A DNA stretch of 64,000 bases from the NCBI GenBank assembly GCA_017979445.1, contig CM030705.1:17873040-17937039 (forward strand). Direction: 5' to 3'. The stretch comes from Akebia trifoliata (lineage: Eukaryota > Streptophyta > Magnoliopsida > Ranunculales > Lardizabalaceae). Position numbers and translations under genes: made by a program. Shown here piece by piece: positions 50,601 to 62,600 of this stretch. The notes under the pieces were generated by a model that was not told where the DNA came from, made no database searches, and saw only the letters and a list, made by a program, of their open reading frames with translations. Numbering within the stretch: the stretch's first letter is position 1; each line of letters opens with the position of its first letter.

Positions 50601-53600
50601 GAAAAGGATTTTACGGAGCTTAACAACTTTCATGGTTTATTATGGTATCTGGAAGGAAAGGAACAGTAGAGTTTTGGAGGAAAGGAGCATCCCTGAGGTC
50701 AACACTTTAGGTTGTCTTTTTTTTCCTTCTTTTTTTTTGTGAAATTTTTATTAATGAGAATTGCGCAAAATCACAAAATAATTTGGAAAGTCAATATGTA
50801 GTCTACAATGATTTAAAAAAGAGAGTTACTATTGCCACAACAACTTTTATTAACGCCACAACAGCTGTGTGCAATTCTTTGGTGATTTACATAGGAATTG
50901 GTGTGACATTAGTAAGAGTTTGCATGGCAATAGCAGCTCTCTTAAAAAAACTTTCTGTCAAAATTGATTTGTTTTTTCGATAATACCTATCTGCAATTTT
51001 CCCAATTTCCCCACCAAGCGCATCTACTTCATGCACTAATTGTGACTTTGCAGGTCCACCTACTGCTGGATTGCAAGGCTGTACGTCGAAAAAGGTAAAT
51101 AATTATGATGTGAGATGCAAATATGCTTAATATGAGAGATAATCTGTCCAGTACTTTGATGTGTACTTATTAAATCTAAAAGAAACCTTTCTAAAACAGG
51201 AATCCTAGAAAGTTTGGTATTGCACATAAGAATATGCCATTTAACTTGGAAATTTAAGACATGAACAATTGGAATTTAGAACTAGAATCACCATGTTTTA
51301 AAACTAAATGAATGCCAGTTGTTTTCCTGCAACAGGAAAGGAATAAAAAAGAATATAAATACAGTGAACCAGCTCAACACAGATAAGGTCTTACAACCTT
51401 TCAATCATGGCAAGTGTTGAGTTAATAATCCATCAGGATTATTATTAAATTTCAATATGTTTCCACAAAATTATTTCCATAACGATCAGCAGAAATTTAA
51501 CCAACGATTCCTCTTCATAAATATTTCAATGGAACTCACAAAATATTTTAGTAGACTGCAAACTTCAACTAAAATATTTCTTGTAGTTGCAGTTTGAGGT
51601 CTTGAGGTCCCGTCGAAGGTGACCTTTTCTTTTGCTTGGCTGTTTTGTATAGGATTATTAACAAATATCATTTAGTCATATGGGGTTTTGCTATGCTAAC
51701 TTAAGTTTCTTTTGTAAATCTAGTTGTCAGTCTGTTAAGTGTAGTTCAATGCAATTTTGTTCTGGAAGTTTGGTCTGTTTTCCTTTTATATCATAGTTCC
51801 ATTCTTCTTGGTGCTTCCCTATAGTAGTTTTAAATCAAAGTTGGCAAATTAAGTCATTCTCACTTAAGAGAGGATTTTAGGGTCTCTAAATCCCTTTGTT
51901 GTGTGTTGGGGTATCCGGATGGAAAAATATAGTAGATCTTGAAGTGGAGGAGCACCCTCTTCAAAACGCGATTATTAGTATTATGGGCTTCTTGTTTTTC
52001 TGGTGTAAGCCATTCAGGAAGCTCAAAGGTGTATTTTTTGAGGAATTATTATTTAGATGGGATCTCATTATTGGAATATGTTATGTTATGTTTAGTTTTT
52101 TAGTTTTTTCCTTTGTAAGGGCATTTATGTCCATTCACTCTGGTTATTATTATAAATACCCTTGCCAAGCCCTCATTGAGGCCTGACAATTTTTCTTCTA
52201 TTATTCTTCTTGGTATCGGAGCCCTAGAGACCCATTGACAGCTCCCCTTGACTTATTTCACTCTTCGCTTTTGGCCCCTTCAAGCATCCTCCTACTCTCT
52301 TCTCCTCCAACTGTTTTTGTTTGATCTTGGAACTCAACAAACCTAGCAACAGGATCTTTTAAGGGCTTCTCCTTCGGGGGTTTCTTCTCTTTTTATTTGT
52401 TTATTTTGGCCTGAGATGTCCCAATCGCATGCTGCAATAGGGCTGGTTTGCGAAAAGCCTGCACTGTAGACTGTGTTCCATGCTGCCAGGAGGTTACTGC
52501 GATGGTTTTTTTGCTGCTGGGCTGCGATAGGTGTTTTGTTGTTGGGCAGTAATAGCATTTTTGGCTCAATGTTTAGGGCTGTGTGAAACTACTATGTGTT
52601 GTGACAGTGCTGTGGGCCTTGCGATAGTGCTGTGTGGCTGTGATAGGGCTGTTGGCCTCTTGATTAGGGCAGTGTGAGAGTGTTGTGTGCTATGCGACGG
52701 GTGTGTGTCTTCCGATGGTGCTGTGTGATGTTTTGTGTTGCTGTTTTGTGAGTGGCTGCTATGGAATAGTGCTGTCGCCCTCCTCTTTTTTAAGATCGCA
52801 CATTGGATTTAGGTTTGCATGCAACCTCCCTTCAAACCAAATCTTCAGATTTTGTTTTGCTCTTCAACTTTGTGAAGAACTTCTGTTTCTGTGAAGCTGC
52901 TATGAGTTCAGTTCTTTGCCTCGGTTTTTTCTCCAGTTCTCTAGTGATCTCGTGTAGTCTTTCTACATTTTCTTCTTGTTCTACTTCTTTTTATTTGTTT
53001 GTCTTTGTGAGTTATGACATCGAATCAAGAGAACAAGGAATCAAATACTTCTGTTGGGCACAACTCCTAAACCCAACGTATTACTAGTGCTCTTTTGGAT
53101 GGCCGAAACTTTCAATCCTGGTCTCAATCTGTGAGACTCTATTTGAGAAGTCAAGGTAAATATGGATGGCTTTTGGGTACTGTTGACAAGCCACCTACCA
53201 CTGATCCCAAATTTGAACAATGAGAAATCGATAATTACACTATTCTCGGATGGTTGTTTAATTCCATGGAACAGCGTATCTATACTACGTTTATCTACTA
53301 TGAAACTGTCACATCTTTGTGGTCAACTCTCACTCAGAGATATTGCCCAAGCTACCCAAGGGACTCAAAACGTAGCAAATTATTTTGGGTTTCTTCAGTC
53401 CCGATGGAAGGAGCTCTCTCATTATGAGTCTATGACTAAGCTATCTGCAGAAGCAACCGAATATGTGATTAAGCGAATTGCTCGACATCAGACATACCAA
53501 TTTCTCATGGGCTTACGTCCCGAGTTTGAGGCACTTCAGATACAAATTCTTAACACCTCCTTCGCCTTCCCTATTTGAGACTTCTACAACCATTGATACT

Positions 53601-56600
53601 AATGGGCATTGTCATCATGAATTTCCATCTCAGACTCAAACTCGTATTCTTTCTGCTCCAACGACAGATCAGATGGCTATTGCAGCCAATTCGAGTTTCT
53701 CTAACTCTCGTGCTCAAGGAGCTAGGAGTCGTGGCCATGGTCGAGCGAGTGGTCAAGGACTGTTGCTTTCAACTGTACCCTCACTTATTACGATCTACTG
53801 CTACTCCTCTTTAGGGCAATCTACTCCCCATGTTGCCATTGAGAATTCATCATCTGTTTCTACCACTAACCCTCTTATTCCTCCTCCGCCTGACACTATT
53901 GATTTACAACTTCAGACTCAAATTGCCACTATTGTCGACGATTAGATCCATGCCAATACTCGATCATCCTCGACTGTGGCCTCAGTTACCACACCTCCAG
54001 GCACATCTTCTATCTTTCATGTCACTCAGTCAGGTCCTGCTCCCCTAACATGGGTTATTGATTTTGGAGCCTTTGATTACATAACCTGTGAGTCTAGCCA
54101 TTTTATTTCTTCTACTTTTCCCATTACTCATAAGGAGGTTCTCTTGCTGGTAGGTTTCTTACACCTATACATAGTAAGGGTACCATCCCCTTATCCTTTG
54201 GTATTTCTCTTGATTCAGTGCTTCATATTTCTCACATATCTCTTAACCTCTTGTCTATGAGTAGTATTGCCAAATCTTTAAATTGTTCAGTGAAATTTTT
54301 TCCTACTCACTGTCATTTTGAAGACCTAACTTTGAAGAGGATTTTTTTCAATGGATATGAGCGGGATGAGTTGTACCTATTTGGATCCTCTCATATTGCT
54401 GCTCTGACTTCTATGTTTCCATCATCTAGGAGTCATACGTTTTCTACTCAGCCTTTAGAATTATGACATGCTCTCTTAGGACATGCTAATTTTCAGCACT
54501 TATATTTTTTATTTTCTGTTTTAAAAACTTCTTATAGTGGACACAAGTTTCAATGCTCTATGTTTGAGGTTTCTAAACACACACGTATTTCATATATTCC
54601 TCATATGCTTCGATTTAATACAATGTTTAATTTAATTCATTCTGATGTGTAGGGGCTGGTTATCAGTATTATGTTACATTTATAGATGATTATTCTCGCT
54701 GCACTTGGATCTATTTGATGCGTTCTCGTTCTGAGGTGCTACCTATTTTTGTTAATTTTCTTAAAATGATTCAGACCTAATACAACATTATTGTTAAATC
54801 TCTTCAGTCTAATAACAGAGGAGAATATATCTATGATGGGATTCGTTCTCATCTTCATGAGCATGGTATGCTTCACCAATTGACTTGTCCCTACACCCCA
54901 TGAGCAAAACGGGGTGGCGGAACGCAAGAATCGTCACCTTATGAATATTGTCTATTGCCTTCTTTGAGGAATGCATGTTCTTAAGTTACATTGGAATATG
55001 GCAGTCCTTACTACGGCTTTTCTTCTTAACCACGTACTAAGTCGCGCCTTAAGGGGTCAAGTGCCTCTACATGTTCTTCGTCCTGATGGCATCCTTTTTC
55101 CTATTATACCCAGAGTTTTTTGGTGCACTTGTTTTGTTCAAGACAGGACCCCTCATCACAAGAAATTAGATGATAAAGCGTTCGGTGTGTTTTCTTGGAT
55201 TACTCCTCTACATCTTCTTTGCAAGACTATTTTCCTATGCAGGATCCTTCTCCTATAATGTTGCATTTTCCATCTTTGCCAACGCTTCCAGTTTACTCTC
55301 GTTGCCCTCGCCTCTTTCCAACCTTGTCAACCTCCTCCTTGAAATTAGGTATATTCTCTCTTACCCATGCTTCTATCCCTTCTATATCTGACTTTCACCT
55401 ACCTATTTCACTTTATAAAGGTAAGCGGGGGTGTGTTACTGATCATCCTATTGCCTAGTTTGTTTCCTATCAAGGGCTCTCTTCTTCTTATCAGGCCTAC
55501 CTTGTCGCCACTGATTATATTCGAGTTCCCCAATCTATTTCAGAGACTTTACAAGATCATCAGTAGACTGCTAAGATGGATGTTTTGCAAAAGAATCATA
55601 ACTGGGAGCTTGTTCCCTTTCCCACTGAGGAACGGATTGTCGATTGTAAATGAGTTTTTACTATCAAGTATCTCGCGGATGGAACCGTTGATCGATACAA
55701 GACCCGCCTTGTTGCTAAAGGATTTACGCAGACTCCAGGAAAGGATTTTGGTGCGACTTTTGCCTTTGTAACCAAACTTTCTATTGTTCGTCTCCTTATC
55801 TCTTTAACTACGTGTCACTCATACCTCTTCACCAACTTGATGTGAAGAATTCATTTCTGAATGGTGATCTGACTGAGGTTTTTTATATGGATCCCTTCCT
55901 TGATTTCGTCTTTAGGGGAGTATTCTAGGAAGGTATGTCACCTTCTCAAATCTCTGTATGACCTAAAGCAATCTCCGCGAGCCTGGTTTCAGCACTTTTT
56001 TTTAAGTCATTTTATTTATAGAGTTCTCCATATGCCATTCAGATTATACATGTTTTGTTCATCGAGGATTGGATGATCGTTATGTTATTGTTCTGATTTT
56101 TGTAGATGCTATTATCCCGACTAGAGATGATGCTCAGTGGATTGAGAAGGTAAAGACGATATTGGGTTGTGCTTTTGAAGTTAAGGACTTTTGCTCTCTT
56201 AAGTACTTCTTAGGATAGAAGTGGCCCGCTCTCGCCGTGGTATTTCATTATCTCAATGCAAATACACATGGGATCTTCTTCGAGACACTGGTATACTTGG
56301 TTGGTGTCCTGCTTCTTCTCCTATGGACCAGAATCATCACCTTCATGCCGAATCTAGTGATTTATTATTTGATCATTCTTCTTATCAGAGACTCGTAGGC
56401 CGTTTAATTTATTTGACTAACGCTAGACTGGATTTGACTTTTGCGGTTAGTGGGATCAGTCAATTCATGCATGCTCCGCGCACTTCTCATCTTGATGTTG
56501 TTTATATTATTCTTCACTACTTGAAGTCACGTCCAAGACTTAAGCTCTTCTATTCATCCACTGCTTAACCTCATTTGTCATGTTTCACTAACGTTAATCA

Positions 56601-59600
56601 TGTTGGTTCTATTACAGATAGGAGATCTACTTCTGATTTTTGTATTTTCTATGGTGGTAACTTGATCTCCTGGAAAAGTAAAAAAACAGAATGTGGTTTC
56701 ACGTTATTCTACTGAAGCTGAGTATAGAGCTATGGCCCTTACACATGTGAGCTTATTTGGCTTCTTTCTTTGTTGACGGAACTGGGATTTCCTGCTAGTG
56801 GTTCCTCCACATTGTTTTGCAACAATAAGTCGACTATTATGCTTGCTTCTGACTCTGTCATTCACAAGAAAATCAAGCATATAGAAGTTGATGTTCACTT
56901 TCTCAGGAAAAAAGTTCAATCTGGTGCACTTCAAACAGCATTCATATCTTCTCCAAGTTATTTTGTTGACATGCTTACGAAGTTTGTTGGTCCTTCTGTT
57001 ACTAACTCTCATCTTGTCAAGCTGAGCTAAGTTGATATATTTGCTCCAGCTTGAGGGGGAGTATTGGAATATGTTATGTTATATTTAGTTTTTTAGTTTT
57101 TCCTTTGTAAGGATATTTATGTCCATTCACTCTGGTTATTATTATAAATACCTTTGCCAAGCCCTCATTGAGGCTTGACAATTTTTCTTCTATTATTCTT
57201 CTCTCATATGTAAGGCCTTTTACTAGGATTTTATATTTCATCCCATGTATTAAGTAGGTTCCCTCAACTTATTTTTTTTCATTAAAAAATCATTTATATC
57301 TATCAAAAAATTGGACCATCTTCGTCATATATTTAAAACATAATAAAAAAAGTATAACATAATGCACGACTAAATACCTAATAATTTATTCATTTTTTAT
57401 TTTATTTTTTATTTTTTATTTTTTATTTTTTTATCAGAACAATGATTTATTAAAAAGGGAATAGTCGAGATAACCAAACCAAAAACAAAGATACAAAGGA
57501 AAAACAAAACAATGAAAAAGAAAAAAAAAACACGCTTGATGATTCCCCATAAGATTATTTACCAAATCCCATCTAGTCAAGAAATCCTTAAAAAAAAAGA
57601 CCCCTCTAGCTTCCCCGAACCCCAAATACCAATGGAATAAAAGGCCAAGCATATCCAAAACAAATTCATGTGAATCCCTGTCTTTGTTCTCGAATAACCT
57701 AGCATTCCTTTTCTTCCAATCTCCCCAACAAATAGCAAACGGGACAAAACTCCACAATTTCCTCTTGAAAGCTAAGAAACCTCCACCCAATTCAGACAAA
57801 ATAGAGGAGGACACTGCACAATGGATGAGAACATGATTGACAGATTCATCATCTGCTTTGCACAAACTACAGAAATTCACGGATATGATAACCCGTTTCC
57901 TCACATTATCCAATGTAAGAATACGCTATCTCATCCCCACCCAAATGTAAAAAGCCACCTTGGAGGGAACGGACGGCCCCCAAACCGCTTTGAAAGGAAA
58001 CCACTCATCCACATTAGACAAAGCCTTGTAGAAAGACCTTACTAAAAAATGGCCCTTTTTTGCAAGCGTCCAAAGTCTCGCATCATCCACCTCTTGGTTG
58101 CATGCCAAAGAATGAAGGATCAAGAGTAACTCTGTGACCGATTCCAACTCCCAATCATTGAAAGCTCTCTTGAACCTAAATCCCACCCTCCTCCACTACC
58201 TGAAAGACGAAAAAAATCACTTACAGGAGCCCTTTTCTTATTAGACATTGCAAATGAGCCTGAAAATGGGTCATTTAAGCAAAAGTCACCGCACCAAACA
58301 TCTTCCCAAAACTGAACTGGATTACCTCTCCCAACTACAAACCGAGTCTTAATTTGGAACAACAGCAAGACTTTTTGAATACCTATCCAAATACCGCAAC
58401 CATAAGTTCCACGAGTTACGCCACTTTCCCAACCAAGGTGCTTTTCCCCATACTTCACCACAATCACTCTCCTCCATAAACTAAACCGCTCACAACAAAT
58501 CTCCACTACCACTTACCCAAAAGAGCATGATTCATCTGCTTCAGATTATGGATCCCTAACCCTCCATTCTTCTTCGGCCTACAGATACATTTCCAACTGA
58601 CCAAATGGAATTTCCTATTCCCTACCCTACCATGCCACAGAAAATACCTAAAATGTCTATTATGTCTAGCCTCTATAATTGCAATGATCACGAACAAGAA
58701 TAAGAAATAGACATGAATGCTAGACAAAGCAGTTTTGAAAAAAGTCAACTCCCCCCTGGATAAATACCTTGCTTTCCAATTGAATAGTCTCCTCTCAATC
58801 TTTTCCACCACCAGATCCCAAATAGACTTGCAGTTGAAAGAAGCCCCCAACGGCATCCCCAAATAGGAAGTCAGCAAAGAACCCGCCTAGCAACCCAAAA
58901 ACACTCCCAAAAATTCAATATCCCCAACATCCCCTACTGCATACACCTTACTCTTTCCAACATTCAGAGGAATGTCAGAAAAAGCCTCAAAGCACACTAG
59001 GATCCCAATCAAGAACCAAATCTACTGGAGCGAAGCATCCAACAAAAATAACGTATTATCCACAAACTGGAGATGAGAGACCAAAGGCCCTACTATCAAA
59101 ACCTTGAAATCAGTAATATCTCCATTCACTACAACCTTGGACACCATACGCCCCAACGCCTTAGCCAGAATGATAAAAAGAAACGAGGAAAGAGGGTCCC
59201 CTTGTCTGAGGACCCACAAGATCCTAAAAAACCGTGGAAACCCATTAACTAGAATAGCAAAAGAAGGAGAGGAGACGCATTTCATCACCCAACTAATCCA
59301 CTTTTATTCAAATCCCATACACCCCAACAAATACCTCAAGCTATTCCAACTAACATGGTCATTCACCTTCTCTAGATCGACTTTACAAACTACACCCGAC
59401 ACCCAAGATCTCAACCTCAAATCTATTCATTCATTTGCAACCAACACCCCATCCAAGATTTGTCTTCCATGCACAAATGCCCCTTGAACCAAACTAATAA
59501 TATCTTCCATAACCACCATTAATCTCAAAGCCAAAAACTTAGAGATGATCTTATAAGTCACCCCCACCAAGCGAATTGGTCTAAAGTCAATATCCTTCAT

Positions 59601-62600
59601 GCCTTCATTCTTTGGGATCAAAGTAAAGAAAGTGTTGTTTGAACCAAAATCTAGCACCCTGTTATGAAAGAAATCCGATAACACTACCATCAAATCCGAT
59701 TTCACCACTTGCCAACATACTTTGAAAAATCCCATAGAAAACCTATCCGGCCCAGGAGCCTTGTCAAAACCAAAAGAAGAAATAACATAGTACACCTCTT
59801 CTTCCACAAAGGGCCCAAGAAATTGTATCAAAATCAAGCAAATCAAGCGATGGTCTCAAACAATGCTCCTCCATGTACAACTTTTTATAGAACTTCACAA
59901 CCCCCGCCCTAATAACTTCCTCATCTTCCAACCATTCTCTATTAATCTTTAGCTTCTTAATGTAGTTCACCCAATTGTGATGGTTCACCCCTCCTTAAGC
60001 CATTTGATTCGGGATTTTTGCTTCCAACTAACTTCTTCCATAAGAGAAACACTTTGAAATTGGGTTTTGAGATTAACTCCTAAAACTTTCTCCTCTTCTA
60101 AAAGAATGTAAACCTCTTCCTTCCTATCAATAGAATCCACCCAAGTAAGAATGTCCCTCTTTCTCAACTCCACTCTACCAAAGGTATCAACACTCCAAAC
60201 CTTTAACCTCTCCTTGATAACCTTTAATTTTAATCAAAACGCAACCCGTAGACTATCAAGAAAATACAAACCATTCCACCAAGACTGCACCAAATCTATA
60301 AACCCATCTTGGAGCAACCACATATTCTTGAAACAGAAAGGGGGAGGGAAATACCTCCCAATCCCAACTATAAGGGAAATGGGACAATGATCCGAGCTCA
60401 GTTTGAAGAGCGTTTCATGCACAATCGAACCAAAATGCTCCTCCCACACGCAAGACACAACAATCTATCAAGTCTCATCAAAGAGGAAATATTATGGTGA
60501 TTAGACCACGTGAAGGACTTCCCACAAAGAGGAATATCCGCCAACTCATTATGGTTCATAAACTCTCCAAAAACTCTCATCTTTGAGCACAAGCCTCCCC
60601 CCCCAACCAGCATTTCTCAAAAGAAAATCTTATAACATTAAAATCCCAACCTAAACACCAAGGTTTACCCCAATATGTGCCCACGACATCCAGCTCAAGC
60701 CAATACTGACTCCTCTCGGCATTTACAAAAGGACTATACACTCCAGAGAAAACCCGCTCAAAATCTTCATTTATGCATTTACACAGAATGGAAGCAAAGA
60801 AAGCACCCAAAAGTGAATTCAACACGACAACAAATCTGACATCCGACATCAATATAATGCCACTTGTCCCCACAACAGGAACACAACACCAACAAATAAT
60901 TCTTGAGCCCCAGATGCCTACAATAACCCGATTATCAACAACTTCCAATTTAGACTCATGAAGGGAGGCTACATGAGCTTTTTCAAAGAGAAGAACAGCT
61001 ACTTTGGCTGAATTATTAAGGCCTAACATTCCAGCTGATACATTTAAGTTGCATTAAGAACTAGTGTGTGTCACCCATGTCTCTTACTCGATGACTGTAG
61101 GGCTATGTCACATGGACAGTTCAAAATGGATGTTATCATATTGTGTCCTTGTCTTTTCCGCACCAAACTAAACTTCACAGCTTCAAAGAAAACTATATCT
61201 CCAATTTTTTTAAGAAAAAAAAAGGTAATGATCTTATCATAGGTTATTTCAATTTTTGATAAATTTTATCTTTTTGAACACATAAAATTTTGAAGTCCAT
61301 TACCTCTGAAATGCAAATAAACAAATCAAACAATGAAAAATAATCATTAAAATATCATAATTAAGATAATTCATTTTGTATACAGCTTTTATACTCCTTG
61401 TAAACTCCATACTTTTATTTGCTTATCAAAAGGGCGAAAAAGCAAAAAATAAAAATAAAAAATCAATCGAAAATAAGAAACCTATTAACTACAATTCAAC
61501 ATATTAACCTGCCACGCAATGCGATCAATATTTAGCGTGAGAAGAAGAGTCTTTGCCCCTAGACGAGCAGATGCGAGAGCAGCTTCGCAACCTGCATGTC
61601 CTCCTCCTACCACAATGACATCATATCTTTCTTCAAATCCATCAACAGCATTCTTCCAATCTACAAAAGAAGAAAATTTGGAAGATTATATTACTGTGAT
61701 GATTTTTCTTTTATTATCAACTTTAGCACCCTCTTCAAATTGATTGTTAGAAAAGAGAGATCAAGGTAAGCCATGATAAAATTAAACCATCTTAAAGATT
61801 TAGTAAATGTATAATGACGTGTGCATGTTTATCGGTTGCATAAGGACTAATCACTCGCAAGCACAAAAACAAGGTCAACTTGGAACTTAGTTAAGTAAGA
61901 ATACATAGGAGTTGCTATTTAAATCATGGACCAAGGTAACATACTCCAAGACCAATTGGGATACAATTAAAAATAGTGTAGACTATGTTTTGGGGCTTGC
62001 ATACTTTGGCCCTAACTTCATGGACTCAATGCAACTTTCTTTCTTTAGATGGCGCAAGTTCTTTTCTTAGAAGTAATGAAATTATATTAAAACAAAGTTC
62101 AGGGCACCTCTTCCGCAAAATTTACAATAAAAACGAGAAGACAAATTATTTTGCAATTGAAAACACAATTTCAACTCAGTTTCTTGATGAAATATCTTAC
62201 ATTTTAAGATCCACATCATGAACTAAGTTGAGTTTAATGATTATAAAATATTGTTCGTGACAATCCAATTAAATACATTTTTTATTTGGGATCGAACACA
62301 ATTTCCATACTTGGGTCGTGATGCAACATTAGTGTAAGAAGAATAAGAGCGAACGAGCAAAAAAATTATAATCCAAACAATAACCAAGATGCCTAACCCC
62401 CTTTGCAAGCTTAAAAAGCACAAGACTAATCTTGACTTTTAAAGGTTAATTGAAGTGAACAAGCGATGAAATTTTTTTTTTCTTTTTTTTTTAAGTTTAA
62501 GATGATTGTATTATATTAAAAACAAACAATGGTCGGGGAGACCACCATGGTATATACAGAGATTGACAATAACAACAACAACAACAAAAAAAGAAACTTA

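Larger units (their letters stand above)
52069..57202 (+). mobile_element. Ty1/copia retrotransposon with short LTRs and TA...CT ends
   Basis: 5,134 bp, flanked by ctcat on both sides (52064-52068, 57203-57207). LTRs of 142 and 141 bp (52069-52210, 57062-57202) differ by about five transitions and a 1-bp indel. The LTR ends read TATTGG...TTCT, not TG...CA. The primer site TGGTATCGGAGCCCTAGAG, close to the initiator-Met tRNA type, follows at once. Polypurine TGAGGGGGAG precedes the 3' LTR. It is antisense to mnmG in intron 2 and interrupts a LINE. Confidence 0.92.
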
